Positions 17,253 through 25,936 are shown, counted from the stretch's first letter. The stretch is 62,421 bases of DNA from Longimicrobium sp. (GCA_036389795.1 DASVWD010000059.1:1-62421), one strand, 5' to 3'. Translations and numbers: made by a program. Notes: a model not told the origin generated them from the sequence alone.

Positions 17253-18788
17253 CTACCGCGCGCGCGTCGAGGCCGCGGCCAGCCCGGCCGGCAAGGGGGG
17301 GAGGAGGCCCGGCGGCGCCGCGGTTCCCCACGGCTCCCGCCCGGCGATCTCCGCCCGGATCACGGACACGGCCACCGCGCCGGCCGCGGCGTTGATGCGG
17401 CCCTCCCCCGGGAGCCGCACGACGTAGTGCTCTCCGGGTCCGATGTCGGAGGTGTCGTGCACGACCGCCGTGGCGCGTCCCGCGACGACGAACGCGAGGG
17501 CGAAGGCGGAGACGGTCTCTCGCGAGCGGTTGCGGAGGCGAACGACGGGGCGCCCGATCTGGTCCGCCCCTGCCGCGGCCGCGCTCGCCTCGACCACCTC
17601 GAGGGGGGTGCCCGGCAGGTTGACGAAGCGCAGCGGCTGGCGGGCCGGCCCTGCCTCCGGCGGGGTCCGCGGCGACGCGGGAGAAGCAAGCGCGGGCGCG
17701 GCCGCCGCGGCGCGGGGAAGGGCACGCGGCGCGGCGGCCCGGCTGCGCGGACCCGGAGGAGCCGGGCCCGGACGAGGGCCGGCCGGTGCGGACGGAGGCA
17801 GTGCCGCGGCGGTCCCCGCCCAGAGCAGGAGCGCGGCGGGACCGAGCACGGCGAGCCTCCAGCCCGTCCGCTCGGCGGGAACGAAGAGCCGCCGGATGCG
17901 CCGCTCCAGGTCGGCGGCGGCGTACGACGAGCAGGCGGCCGCGCGCACGGAAGGAGGGGCGCGGCGGGCGACCCGCAGCAGCGTCTCGGCGTAGCGCGCC
18001 GCCTCCCGCTCGCCCCCCGGGCCCGCGCCGGCACGGTCGGCCGCGACCTCCCGCTCGATCCGGGCGAGCCCGGCCAGGTACCACACGTGCGGCCACGGCC
18101 ACAGGACGGCGCAGGCCAGGCGCACGACCGCGTTGACGAGCGGATCGCGCCAGCGTACGTGCTCCAGCTCGTGGCGCAACACGGCGGCGGCCGCATCTGG
18201 AGGAAGCCAGTCGGGGAGGACGACGCGCGGGCGGAGGAGACCGACCGCGAGCGGCCCGTCGTGCGGGCTGAGGAACACCGGGGTACGACGAAGGCCGGCT
18301 GGAAGCGCCTCCGGCGCGACGGAGGCGAGGCGCCACCCGCGGCGCCGCTGCCGGAACCAGCGGTGGGCCAGCGCCTCGCGACCGAGCAGGACGAGCGCGC
18401 CCGCGGCCCACAGGGCCAGGATCCAGGGTGCGACCCGGGGCGACGCCGCGGCCCGGAGGATCGCCTCCCAGCCGGGCACGGCGCCGATCGCCGGAGGAGC
18501 GGCGGGGGCGCCCCCGGTCGCGGGCGCGGGAGCGGCTTCGAGCCGGAGCCGGACGGGCACCACCACCACGCCCCGCGCCGCCCGCGAGGCGGCTCCGGAG
18601 CTCCCGGCCGCGGCTCGCAGCAGGGGAGCGGCGATGGTGAGCGCCAGCGCGCCGAGCACGAACACGTAGCGCGCCCGGGGTGCCGCGCGCGGCGCCGCCC
18701 GGAGCACGAGGGCGACCAGGAGCGCGACCAGGACGCCGCCGGCCAGTCCCGAGAGGAGCACCCCCACGAGGGCGGGGGCCGCGCTCAT
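17253..18788 (-). CDS. BlaR1/MecR1-type M56 metallopeptidase sensor
   Basis: A 511-aa membrane protein. Helices near 8-30, 41-62 and 118-140, then the cytoplasmic zinc protease with HELEH (about 207) and downstream acidic EREVAADR, then another helix (about 310-330). Classical BlaR1 ends in a penicillin-binding sensor; here the outer part is an Ala/Pro linker plus a beta domain of about 100 residues (VVRLRNRSRETVSAFALAF...), with no SxxK. The signal it reads is therefore unlikely to be a covalent beta-lactam. Its start overlaps the blaI stop (ATGA). On sensing it should cleave BlaI. Confidence 0.88.
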   Translation of the reverse strand: MSAAPALVGVLLSGLAGGVLVALLVALVLRAAPRAAPRARYVFVLGALALTIAAPLLRAAAGSSGAASRAARGVVVVPVRLRLEAAPAPATGGAPAAPPAIGAVPGWEAILRAAASPRVAPWILALWAAGALVLLGREALAHRWFRQRRRGWRLASVAPEALPAGLRRTPVFLSPHDGPLAVGLLRPRVVLPDWLPPDAAAAVLRHELEHVRWRDPLVNAVVRLACAVLWPWPHVWYLAGLARIEREVAADRAGAGPGGEREAARYAETLLRVARRAPPSVRAAACSSYAAADLERRIRRLFVPAERTGWRLAVLGPAALLLWAGTAAALPPSAPAGPRPGPAPPGPRSRAAAPRALPRAAAAAPALASPASPRTPPEAGPARQPLRFVNLPGTPLEVVEASAAAAGADQIGRPVVRLRNRSRETVSAFALAFVVAGRATAVVHDTSDIGPGEHYVVRLPGEGRINAAAGAVAVSVIRAEIAGREPWGTAAPPGLLPPLPAGLAAASTRAR

Positions 18789-19174
18789 CTCCCCCTCCGC
18801 GCGCGCTCGGCGGCGATGAGGGCCTGCAGCCGGTCGAGCTCCTCCACCGACAGCTCCGACTCCAGGAGATGGGTCGCCAGCCGTTCGACGCTGCCCTTGA
18901 AGAAGCGGTCCGCGAGGCGCTCGAGCAGCGACCCGACCACCTTCGGCTCGGGAGCCAGGGCGTGGTAGACGTGCGCGCGGTCGGCGACCGAGCGCCCGAC
19001 CATCCCCTTGGCTTCCAGCCGGTTCAGCATCGTCTGCACCGACGTGTAGGCCAAGCGGGTGCCCCCGGCGGCGAGGCTCTGCTGCACCTCGGCCACCGTC
19101 GCCTCCCCGCGCCGCCAGAGCACCTGCATCAGGTCGAGCTCGCGGTCGCCGAGCGCGGCAGGATCAGACGTCAC
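18785..19174 (-). CDS. BlaI/MecI-family repressor
   Basis: About 129 aa from the GTG at 19174, which has AGGAGG 5 bases ahead. Winged-helix N-terminal domain (ELDLMQVLWRRGEATVAEVQQSL; TSVQTMLNRLEAKGMVGRS) and a C-terminal dimerisation helix pair (SLLERLADRFF, SVEELDRLQALI). The longer ATG (19234) would place coding sequence over the operator and -35 box. It should repress its own operon with blaR1 and, through the second palindrome, the downstream serine hydrolase. Confidence 0.92.
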   Translation of the reverse strand: MTSDPAALGDRELDLMQVLWRRGEATVAEVQQSLAAGGTRLAYTSVQTMLNRLEAKGMVGRSVADRAHVYHALAPEPKVVGSLLERLADRFFKGSVERLATHLLESELSVEELDRLQALIAAERARRGR

Positions 19175-19180
19175 GTTTCC

Positions 19181-19196
19181 TCCTACTGGAGTAGGA
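19181..19196 (-). promoter_or_regulatory. BlaI auto-operator
   Basis: TCCTAC-TGGA-GTAGGA, a perfect palindrome with a 4-base centre, located between the predicted -10 box and the ribosome-binding site of blaI, that is, over the transcription start. Confidence 0.75.
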
Positions 19197-19204
19197 CATG
19201 CCAC

Positions 19205-19234
19205 ATAGTGCTCGCTCGCGGTCGGGTTTGTCAA
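19205..19234 (-). promoter_or_regulatory. Promoter of blaI-blaR1
   Basis: On the minus strand TTGACA (19234-19229), 18-base spacer, CACTAT (19210-19205). The -35 is a perfect consensus. The operator lies just downstream. Confidence 0.55.
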
Positions 19235-19392
19235 TACCGGCGATGCGGAAGGGCCGGCGGTCCGGGGAGGAGTCTCGCACGGGGTCGGGAGGCGTCACGA
19301 AAGACCGCGAGCCGCGCGGCGGAGCGGGAACCGTCTCCACTCTGCGGTGTCGTGTACGCGTCGATGCGCGAACGAGCTGGAGGACGAGCGGC

Positions 19393-20589
19393 GTGATCCA
19401 TCCAGGGCAGGACGGCGGGCGGGCGAACGGGGCGGGGCCGGACGAGCGGCCCCGCTCTCTGTACGTGCACGTGCCGTTCTGCGTGCGGCGCTGCTCGTAC
19501 TGCGACTTCGCCGTGCAGGCCACCCGCGAGGCGCCCACGGACGAGTGGCTGGACGCGGTCGCGGCGGAGATGCGGCTCCTCGCCGGGGAGCGCGGCTGGG
19601 CGCTGCCGCTCGCGCTCGACACCGTGTACCTGGGCGGCGGCACGCCGTCGATGCTGGCGCCCGGAGCGATGGCCGAGCTGCGCCGGCGCCTGGAGCCGTA
19701 CGCGGTGTGGAACGCGTCCGCCGAGTGGACGTGCGAGGCCAACCCGGAGAGCTTCACGCCCGAGGTGGCGCGCGCCTGGGCGGCGGCGGGGGTGAACCGC
19801 GTCTCGCTGGGCGCGCAGACCTTCCACGAGCCGGCGCTCAGGTGGATGGGCCGCCTGCACGGCGTGGACGGCCCCGCGCGGGCGGTGGAGGCGGCGCGCG
19901 CGGCGGGGATCGGCAACGTGAGCGTGGACCTGATCTTCGGGCTCCCCGCGCGGCTGGGGCGCGACTGGGGGGCGGACCTCCACCACGCGCTGCTGCTGGA
20001 GCCCGAGCACGTCTCGCTCTACGGCCTCACCGCCGAGGCGGGGGCGCCGCTGGGGCGCTGGGTGCAGGAGGGCCGCGAGACGCTGGCCGACGAGGACCGC
20101 TACGCCGACGAGTTCCTGCTGGCCCACGAGCGGCTCACGGCGGCCGGGTTCGAGCACTACGAGGTTTCCAACTTCGGCCTCCCCGGCCGGCGCTCGCGCC
20201 ACAACTTCGTCTACTGGACGGGGCTGCCGTACGCGGCGCTGGGGCCCGGCGCGCACGCCTTCCATCCCCCGCTGCGGCGCTGGAACACGCGCAGCTGGGA
20301 CGCCTACCAGGGCGCCCTGCGCGCCGGCCGCCTGCCGACGGGCGGCGAGGAGCGGGTGGACGAGGAGACGGCGGCGCTGGAGCACGCCTGGCTGGGGCTG
20401 CGCACCGACCTGGGCCACCGGATGACGTCGGACGCGGAAAGGCGTCTATCGGAGGTCTGGGTGCGCCAGGGGTGGGCGCGCGCCGAGGGCGACACGGTCC
20501 GGCTGACGGCGGAGGGGTGGCTCCTCCTCGACCGGCTGGCGGTGGAGATGGCCGCGGCGCGCGAGGGGGAGCCGGCCCTGCACGGATGA
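19393..20589 (+). CDS. hemW: HemW-like radical SAM protein
   Basis: A 398-aa protein of the HemN/HemW family. The radical SAM cluster motif CVRRCSYCDF (CxxxCxxC) comes straight after LYVHVPF; GGGTPSM, the EANPES segment, GAQTF, DLIFGLP and FGxGAHAF-like features follow, with a C-terminal HemN domain (ERVDEETAALEHAWLGLRT). The lack of the extra N-terminal region and Cys of true HemN favours HemW, a heme chaperone, over coproporphyrinogen dehydrogenase. The GTG at 19393 has GGAGG about 10 bases ahead; longer in-frame starts back to 19198 are Arg-rich and overlap the blaI control region. Confidence 0.92.
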   Translation: MIHPGQDGGRANGAGPDERPRSLYVHVPFCVRRCSYCDFAVQATREAPTDEWLDAVAAEMRLLAGERGWALPLALDTVYLGGGTPSMLAPGAMAELRRRLEPYAVWNASAEWTCEANPESFTPEVARAWAAAGVNRVSLGAQTFHEPALRWMGRLHGVDGPARAVEAARAAGIGNVSVDLIFGLPARLGRDWGADLHHALLLEPEHVSLYGLTAEAGAPLGRWVQEGRETLADEDRYADEFLLAHERLTAAGFEHYEVSNFGLPGRRSRHNFVYWTGLPYAALGPGAHAFHPPLRRWNTRSWDAYQGALRAGRLPTGGEERVDEETAALEHAWLGLRTDLGHRMTSDAERRLSEVWVRQGWARAEGDTVRLTAEGWLLLDRLAVEMAAAREGEPALHG

Positions 20590-20799
20590 CAGCCAGGCTG
20601 CCCGGAAGACCCGTCCCCGCCGCCACCTTCGGCCAGGGCGGCGCACCCCGCGGCCCCGGAACTTGCGGGTGGGCGCCGGCGGCGGAGACGGAGTCCCCGG
20701 AGCCGGGGGTGGGGTCCGGAAGGGGCGGAGGGGCGGGGAGTCCGTCCGGGCGGCGGCGCCAAGTGTCGAAGCGGCAACGGGGAAAGCACGTTTCCGGCA

Positions 20800-20828
20800 T
20801 TGACGCGGGAGTCCGGCGGCGGCAAATT
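20800..20828 (+). promoter_or_regulatory. Possible promoter of hrcA
   Basis: TTGACG, 17-base spacer, CAAATT. The -10 is weak. No CIRCE inverted repeat (TTAGCACTC-N9-GAGTGCTAA) is visible in the 278 bases before hrcA. The rest of 20590-20799 is featureless GC-rich sequence. Confidence 0.35.
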
Positions 20829-20867
20829 CCACGAGTTTATGCCCGATCTTTCGCCACCCGCGAGACC

Positions 20868-21920
20868 ATGGCCGAGGCACCCCTCAACGAGCGCGAGCAC
20901 GCCATCCTCGAGGCGGTGATCCGCACGTACGTCGAGACCGCCGAGCCCGCCGGGAGCCGCACCGTGGCCCGGCGCTTCCGGCTGGGCATCTCGCCGGCCA
21001 CCGTGCGCAACACCATGAGCGACCTGGAGGAGAAGGGGTACCTCTACCACCCCCACACCTCGGCCGGGCGCGTGCCCACGGACCTGGCGTACCGCCTGTA
21101 CGTGGACTCGCTGATGCGCAAGGAGGAGCTGACGCCCGCCGAGCGCACCGCCATCCGCCGCGAGCTGGAGCAGCGCGGCGAGGGCGCGGCGGTGGAGCAC
21201 CTGCTGCGCCGCGCGGCGCAGACGCTGGGGCTGCTCACGCAGGAGCTGGGGCTGGCGATCGGGCCGCGGCTGGACGAGGCCGCCCTGGAGCGGCTGGACC
21301 TGGCCCCGGTGGGCGAGGCGCGGGTGCTGCTGGTGATGACGCTCCGGGCGGCGGGGGTGCGCACGATCTACGTGGACGTGACGGGGGCGATCCCCCCCAG
21401 CACGCTGGCGGCGGTGGCGCGCATCCTGAACGAGCGGCTGGGGGGGCTCACGCTGCGCGAGATCCGCCAGACGATCCCCGAGCGCCTGCGCGACTCGGCC
21501 TCGCCCGACGAGCCGGGGGCGGCGGAGCTGCTGAACGTCTTCGTCCAGTCGGCCGAGGAGCTGTTCGTGCCCCCCGCGGCGCCGGAGGAGGAGCTGCACC
21601 TGGGGCGCGCCTCGGTGCTGGCCGAGCAGCCCGAGTTCGCCAGCGGCGAGCGGCTGCGCTCGCTGATCGAGCTGACCGAGCGGCGCGACCTGCTCAAGCG
21701 CGCGCTGGACCGGCGCCCGGGGCGCGAGGGGCTGAACGTGACCATCGGGGTGGAGCACGGCGACCCGGCGCTCTCCGACTTCACGCTGGTGACCTCGGAG
21801 TACCGCTCGGGCTCGCTCAAGGGGGTGATCGGGGTGATCGGCCCCACGCGCATGCCGTACGAGCGGGTGATCTCGCTGGTGGAGAGCACGTCGCACCTGA
21901 TCTCGGAGTTCCTGGCCTGA
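20868..21920 (+). CDS. hrcA: Heat-inducible transcriptional repressor HrcA
   Basis: A 350-aa repressor of class-I heat-shock genes. N-terminal winged helix (REHAILEAVIRTYVETAEPAGSRTVARRF; SPATVRNTMSDLEEKGYL; HTSAGRVPTDLAYRLYVDSL), then the GAF-like dimer domain ending in GVIGVIGPTRMPYERVISLVE. Normal length. It is followed by dnaJ and prmA, but grpE and dnaK, often between them, are not here. A family-1 repeat separates it from dnaJ. Confidence 0.96.
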   Translation: MAEAPLNEREHAILEAVIRTYVETAEPAGSRTVARRFRLGISPATVRNTMSDLEEKGYLYHPHTSAGRVPTDLAYRLYVDSLMRKEELTPAERTAIRRELEQRGEGAAVEHLLRRAAQTLGLLTQELGLAIGPRLDEAALERLDLAPVGEARVLLVMTLRAAGVRTIYVDVTGAIPPSTLAAVARILNERLGGLTLREIRQTIPERLRDSASPDEPGAAELLNVFVQSAEELFVPPAAPEEELHLGRASVLAEQPEFASGERLRSLIELTERRDLLKRALDRRPGREGLNVTIGVEHGDPALSDFTLVTSEYRSGSLKGVIGVIGPTRMPYERVISLVESTSHLISEFLA

Positions 21921-22018
21921 GGGGTGGGGCGGCGAGGTCCGGGCGGTCGAAGCCGCCCGCTGGAGCCACGGGAAGCCTCGCAGCCCCCGCGAGGCTTCGA
22001 CCGCGACGGCACGACCGC

Positions 22019-22156
22019 GTGAGGGATGCGCGCCCGGAGGGCCGGGACGGCGCCGCCACACGGGGTTTCGTGGCGGCGGTGGCCCGGCGCCGTTGGGCAC
22101 GGTCGTATCGTGCCCTACGGCGCGCGCAGCCCGGCCCCCGCCAGGGGGACACGCCC
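22019..22156 (+). repeat. Family-1 dispersed repeat, copy iii
   Basis: GTGAGGGATGCGCGCCC start; hairpin GCCGCCAC/GTGGCGGC; nested stem GCGCCGT-T-GGGCACG / CGTGCCC-T-ACGGCGC at 22087-22123. It ends about 60 bases before the dnaJ start. Confidence 0.9.
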
Positions 22157-22218
22157 GAACGAGCAGTTGATCGGTTGAAGTTCGCGGTTCGTGGGGTTCA
22201 TCCACGGCGACGAAGGAC

Positions 22219-23373
22219 ATGAGAGACTACTACGAGATCCTGGGCGTGGGGCGCGACGCCGACGCCGAGAGCGTGAAGAAGGCGTACCGCAAGCTCGCCC
22301 TCCAGTACCACCCCGACCGCAACGGCGGCGACAAGGAGGCCGAGGAGCGCTTCAAGGAGGCCACCGAGGCCTACGAGGTGCTCCGCGACCCCGACAAGCG
22401 CGCGGCGTACGACCGCTTCGGCCACGCGGGGGTCAAGCGCGGCATGGGGGCGGGCGCGGGCGGGTTCGGCGGCGGCTTCGGGTTCGAGGACGCGCTGAAC
22501 ATCTTCATGCGCGACTTCGGCGGCTTCGGCGGGTTCGAGGACCTGTTCGGGGGCGGGGCGCGCCGGCGCGGCGGAGTGCAGCGCGGCAAGGACCTGCAGG
22601 TGCGGCTGCGCATCACGCTGGCGGAAGTGGCCGCCGGGGTGCGCAAGACGCTCAAGGTGCGCGCGCTGGACCCCTGCTCCACCTGCAAGGGCACCGGCTC
22701 GGCCGACGCGGCGGGCCCCGTCAACTGCGAGCAGTGCCAGGGCACCGGGCAGATCCGCCGGGTGCAGCGCAGCGTGTTCGGGCAGTTCGTGAGCGCCACC
22801 GTCTGCCCGGCGTGCGGCGGCGAGGGGAAGGTGATCAAGAGCCCCTGCAAGGCCTGCCACGGCGACGGGCGGGAGCGCGGCGAGCGGGTGCTGGAGGTGG
22901 AGATCCCCGCCGGGGTGAGCTCCGACAACTACCTGACGCTGCGCGGCCAGGGCAACGCCGGCCCGCGCGGCGGCCCCCGCGGCGACGTGATCGTGGTGAT
23001 CGAGGTGGAGGAGGACGCGCGCTTCGTGCGCGACGGCTCGGACCTGATCTACGAATTGCCGGTCTCCTTCAGCCAGGCGGCGCTGGGGCAGGAGGTGGAG
23101 ATCCCCACCGTGCACGGCGAGGAGAAGGTGCGCATCCCCCCCGGGGTGCAGAGCGGCGACGTGTTGACGCTGCGCGGCAAGGGGCTGCCGCACCTGGGCG
23201 GCGGCGGCCGCGGCGACCAGCACGTGCGGGTGCACGTGTGGACGCCCACGGAGCTCAGCCCGGAGCAGGCGGAGCTGTTCCGCAAGCTCTCGGAGATCGA
23301 GGGGCCCGCGCCCGGCGGCGGCAAGCAGCGCACGGGGTTCTGGGACCGCGTGAAGGGCGCGTTCGCGGCGTGA
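22219..23373 (+). CDS. dnaJ: Chaperone DnaJ
   Basis: A 384-aa Hsp40. J domain 1-70 with the HPD motif (YHPDRN), Gly/Phe-rich region to about 115 ([21 protein letters not shown]), four zinc-finger motifs ([32 protein letters not shown]) and the two substrate-binding barrels. Stimulates DnaK ATPase. AAGGAC precedes the ATG. The stop overlaps the prmA GTG (GTGA). Confidence 0.98.
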   Translation: MRDYYEILGVGRDADAESVKKAYRKLALQYHPDRNGGDKEAEERFKEATEAYEVLRDPDKRAAYDRFGHAGVKRGMGAGAGGFGGGFGFEDALNIFMRDFGGFGGFEDLFGGGARRRGGVQRGKDLQVRLRITLAEVAAGVRKTLKVRALDPCSTCKGTGSADAAGPVNCEQCQGTGQIRRVQRSVFGQFVSATVCPACGGEGKVIKSPCKACHGDGRERGERVLEVEIPAGVSSDNYLTLRGQGNAGPRGGPRGDVIVVIEVEEDARFVRDGSDLIYELPVSFSQAALGQEVEIPTVHGEEKVRIPPGVQSGDVLTLRGKGLPHLGGGGRGDQHVRVHVWTPTELSPEQAELFRKLSEIEGPAPGGGKQRTGFWDRVKGAFAA

Positions 23374-24254
23374 TCGACCCGGCGCGGTGGCTGGTGCTGA
23401 CGGTGGAGGCCCCTTCTCCCGAGTTCGCGGGGCTCGTGGCGGAGGGGCTTCTCGCGCTGGGGGGCGCCGCGGTCGAGGAGCGCGGGGCGTCGCTCGTCAC
23501 CTACCTCCTCCCGCCGGACGACCCGGAGGCGCTCGCCCGCGAGGCGCGCGAGCGGCTGGCGGAGTGGCTCCCGGACGGGGCGCGGGTCGCGGTCTCCTGG
23601 CGCTGGCAGGAGGACGAGGACTGGGCGGCGGAGTGGAAGCGCGGCCTGGGTCCGCGGCAGGTGACCGACCGCCTCGTCGTCAAGCCGACCTGGACGGAGT
23701 GGGAGGCGGCGCCGGGGCAGGTGGTGGTGGACGTGGACCCGCAGATGGCGTTCGGCACGGGCGAGCACGCCACCACGCGCGGCTGCCTGCGCCTGCTGGA
23801 CGCCGTGGTCCGCGCGGGCGACCGGGTGCTGGACGTGGGCTCGGGCTCGGCGATCCTCTCCATCGCCGCCGCGCGGCTGAGGGCGCGCGAGGCGGTCGCC
23901 GTGGAGTACGACCCCGACGCCAACCTCAACGCCCGCGAGAACCTGGAGCGCAACGGCGTGGCGGACCGCGTCCGCATCGTCGAGGCGCTGGCGGACGAGG
24001 CGCTGCTGGAGGGGCTGGGCCGCTTCGACCTGGTGCTCGCCAACATCCTGAGCGGGGTGATCCGCCCGCTGCTGCCCGCCTTCCGCCGCGCGCTGGGCGG
24101 CTCGCCCGCCGGGCGGCTGGTCGTCTCCGGCATCCTCCAGCCCGAGTCTCCCGACGTGGTGTGCGACGCGGAGGCGGCCGGCTTCCGCGTGGAGCGGGTG
24201 GACGAGGAGGAGGAGTGGTGGAGCGCGCTGCTGCGGCCGGTGGGGAGTGCGTGA
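23370..24254 (+). CDS. prmA: Ribosomal protein L11 methyltransferase
   Basis: A 294-aa SAM-dependent enzyme that trimethylates L11. The N-terminal L11-recognition domain is followed by [30 protein letters not shown] motif [19 protein letters not shown], acidic VAVEYDP and the NPPY-equivalent LVLANIL. The GTG overlaps the dnaJ stop, a common dnaJ-prmA arrangement. The last codons and stop (VGSA-stop) are made of family-4 repeat sequence, so the natural C-terminus may have been altered by repeat growth. Confidence 0.95.
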   Translation: MIDPARWLVLTVEAPSPEFAGLVAEGLLALGGAAVEERGASLVTYLLPPDDPEALAREARERLAEWLPDGARVAVSWRWQEDEDWAAEWKRGLGPRQVTDRLVVKPTWTEWEAAPGQVVVDVDPQMAFGTGEHATTRGCLRLLDAVVRAGDRVLDVGSGSAILSIAAARLRAREAVAVEYDPDANLNARENLERNGVADRVRIVEALADEALLEGLGRFDLVLANILSGVIRPLLPAFRRALGGSPAGRLVVSGILQPESPDVVCDAEAAGFRVERVDEEEEWWSALLRPVGSA

Positions 24255-24274
24255 GTGCGTGAGTGCGTGAGTGG
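24248..24274 (+). repeat. Family-4 tandem octamer GTGCGTGA
   Basis: Three consecutive AGTGCGTG units that include the prmA stop codon, immediately before the terminator stem. Confidence 0.85.
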
Positions 24275-24305
24275 CCGGCGCGGGAATCTCCGCGCCGGCC
24301 TTTTT
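24273..24305 (+). terminator. Rho-independent terminator of hrcA/dnaJ-prmA
   Basis: An 11-bp GC stem (24273-24283 with 24290-24300), six-base loop GAATCT, then TTTTT. Confidence 0.93.
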
Positions 24306-24381
24306 GATTCTGGGGGACTTCGAATCGGGCGCGAACGATGCAGGCCTTTTTCGGACGGACCCTCGAACCCGGGAGGTGACC

Positions 24382-24684
24382 ATGGCCACTGTTCGCGACC
24401 CCGTCTGCGGGAGGGAGGTGGATACGGCGACCGCGCTCAAGCTGGAGCACGGCAGCCACACGCACTACTTCTGCTCGGAGGCGTGCCTGCGGCAGTTCCA
24501 GGCCGACCCGGCGAAGTACGGCGACCACCACGCGCAGGACGACTACGGCTACGAGAAACACGAGCCGCCGCACACCACCACGGGGCGGATGACCGCGCCC
24601 AAGTTCGGCTCGGCCGGGAGCGGCGGGCTGGAGTACGAGCCCGGCCCCGAGCGGCACGGCCCCGGCGATGGGCACAAGCACTAG
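24382..24684 (+). CDS. YHS-domain metal-binding protein with His-rich tail
   Basis: A 100-aa protein from the ATG at 24382, which has GGGAGGTGA five bases ahead. The YHS domain fills 1-47 (VRDPVCGREVD; THYFCSEACLRQFQADPAKY), with three Cys arranged as in TRASH/YHS modules of copper and other metal handling proteins. The tail is acidic and His-rich (DHHAQDDYGYEKHEPPHTTTG, GDGHKH). Such single-domain proteins usually accompany metal efflux or oxidase genes; none is adjacent. Probably a soluble metal buffer. Confidence 0.88.
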   Translation: MATVRDPVCGREVDTATALKLEHGSHTHYFCSEACLRQFQADPAKYGDHHAQDDYGYEKHEPPHTTTGRMTAPKFGSAGSGGLEYEPGPERHGPGDGHKH

Positions 24685-24695
24685 CCGCGTCCGTT

Positions 24696-24729
24696 CCGCC
24701 CGCGCGCCGGGGCTTGTGCGCGCGGGCGG
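24696..24729. terminator. Hairpin after the YHS gene
   Basis: A 12-bp perfect GC stem (24696-24707 with 24718-24729) 11 bases past the stop codon; no T-run follows. Confidence 0.5.
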
Positions 24730-24783
24730 CCCTCCGCACTTTCCGCCGTCTCACCAGGCATCCACCCGAGCCGCGGGGACGGC

Positions 24784-25131
24784 ATGGACAGCTGCATCTT
24801 CTGCAAGATCGTCGCGGGCGAGATCCCCTCGCACCGCGTGCTGGAGACCGCCGACTTCATCGCCATTGAAGACAAATACCCTGCCGCGAAGGTGCACGTG
24901 CTGCTCATCCCTCGCAAGCACGTGGAATCCGTGGCGCACCTGGCCGACGACGACGCGGAGCTGGCGGGGAGGCTGCTGCTGGGCGCGCGCGACGTGGCCC
25001 GGCAGGAGGGGGTGGACAAGACCGGCTACCGCGTGGTGATCAACACGGGGCCGGATGGCAACCAATCGGTGCCCCACCTGCACGTGCACGTCATGGGCGG
25101 CGAGCCGCTCACCGGCCACGGGACGGCGTAG
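24784..25131 (+). CDS. HIT-family nucleotide hydrolase (HinT-like)
   Basis: A 115-aa protein with the full HinT layout: CIFCKIVAGEIP near the N-terminus, LLIPRKHVESV, GYRVVINTG and the histidine triad HLHVHVMGG near residue 100. Family members hydrolyse purine nucleoside phosphoramidates. A GC hairpin terminator follows 24 bases after the stop. Confidence 0.95.
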   Translation: MDSCIFCKIVAGEIPSHRVLETADFIAIEDKYPAAKVHVLLIPRKHVESVAHLADDDAELAGRLLLGARDVARQEGVDKTGYRVVINTGPDGNQSVPHLHVHVMGGEPLTGHGTA

Positions 25132-25155
25132 GCGGCCGGGGCGCTACGGCGGACG

Positions 25156-25191
25156 GACGAGGGGCCCCGGATGCGTCCGGGGCCCCTCGTC
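25156..25191. terminator. Terminator hairpin between HIT gene and hicA
   Basis: A 16-bp perfect stem (25156-25171 with 25176-25191) and TGCG tetraloop between two convergent genes. No T-run on either side, so it may serve both by structure alone. Confidence 0.7.
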
Positions 25192-25221
25192 GTGTCGGGC
25201 TGCAATCGTGGCGGATGCCGC

Positions 25222-25446
25222 CTACAGCAGGTCGATCAGCTCGTCGCGGGTGATCTGCACGTCGGAGAGGATCTTGTTCAGCAGGCCGGGGCCGAGGGTG
25301 TCGCCCGCGTGGACGGGGACCACCGTAGCCCGGCCGTCCTCGTGCTGGACGAAGTGATGGCTCCCCTTCACGCGCAGAACCTCGAACCCGATTCTCTTCA
25401 GCGCCGCGAGCAACTCCTTTCCGGTGATGCGCGGCAGCCGCGTCAT
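25222..25446 (-). CDS. hicA: HicA-type mRNA interferase toxin
   Basis: A 74-aa dsRBD-like protein: LPRITGKELLAALKRIGFEVLRVKGSHHFV with the catalytic His in GSHH, then TVVPVHAGDTLGPGLLNKIL. This is the YcfA/HicA fold that cleaves mRNA. Its ATG overlaps the stop of the upstream antitoxin (ATGA), so toxin synthesis is coupled to antitoxin translation. Confidence 0.93.
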   Translation of the reverse strand: MTRLPRITGKELLAALKRIGFEVLRVKGSHHFVQHEDGRATVVPVHAGDTLGPGLLNKILSDVQITRDELIDLL

Positions 25447-25838
25447 GCCGTTACCGAGACGCGGCGGATGCCGACGAACCCGGTTTCCGAGGGGCGGCCG
25501 CCCGAGACCTCCAGACACAGCTCCACCGCCTCGCGCACGCGCTCCATGAGCTGCTCGACCGAGCGCGCCTGCGTGTGACACCCCTGCAGCGCCGGCACCG
25601 AGCCCACGTACCACCCCTCGGCGTCGCGCTCGACGATCACGTCGAAGTCGTAGCTCACCCCCGCCTCCTCCCGTGGTTGTTCGGGCTCCTCGCCGTACGG
25701 CGCCCTCAGCTCGCGCACCACGCCCGGCCGCCGCATCCCCTCGGTGGGCCCGCGCGACACGGCGCGGAAGACGTCGTCCCAGGTGCAGTTCTCGGGCAGG
25801 CTGCCGATCAGGCGCAGCGCCTGGTCCTTGATGCTCAC
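25443..25838 (-). CDS. hicB: HicB-type antitoxin with unusual N-terminal extension
   Basis: A 131-aa protein. Residues about 60-131 are a HicB domain (YDFDVIVERDAEGWYVGSVPALQGCHTQARSVEQLMERVREAVEL) without the C-terminal ribbon-helix-helix or HTH of larger HicB proteins. Residues 1-30 (IKDQALRLIGSLPENCTWDD) look like the N-terminal helices of small antitoxins found beside RelE-type toxins. A second start is possible: GTG at 25658 has GGGAGGAGG ahead and would yield a bare 72-aa HicB. Both products may be made. Confidence 0.85.
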   Translation of the reverse strand: MSIKDQALRLIGSLPENCTWDDVFRAVSRGPTEGMRRPGVVRELRAPYGEEPEQPREEAGVSYDFDVIVERDAEGWYVGSVPALQGCHTQARSVEQLMERVREAVELCLEVSGGRPSETGFVGIRRVSVTA

Positions 25839-25867
25839 GTGCGGTCCTCCGCTCCGAAGACGAGCCG

Positions 25868-25896
25868 AAAGTACACAGAGTGGACCCCTGTGTCAA
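25868..25896 (-). promoter_or_regulatory. Promoter and operator of hicBA
   Basis: On the minus strand TTGACA (25896-25891), 17-base spacer, TACTTT (25873-25868). Between and overlapping the boxes lies an inverted repeat ACACAG-N9-CTGTGT (25873-25893), well placed for autorepression by the antitoxin. Confidence 0.7.
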
Positions 25897-25936
25897 GACG
25901 TTAGTGCGCGAAGTGCGCGCCGTGGCGCGAGGGGTG

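Noticed and set aside
20590-20867. CIRCE element before hrcA
   Set aside because: No TTAGCACTC/GAGTGCTAA inverted repeat is present; the gap is GC-rich without symmetry.
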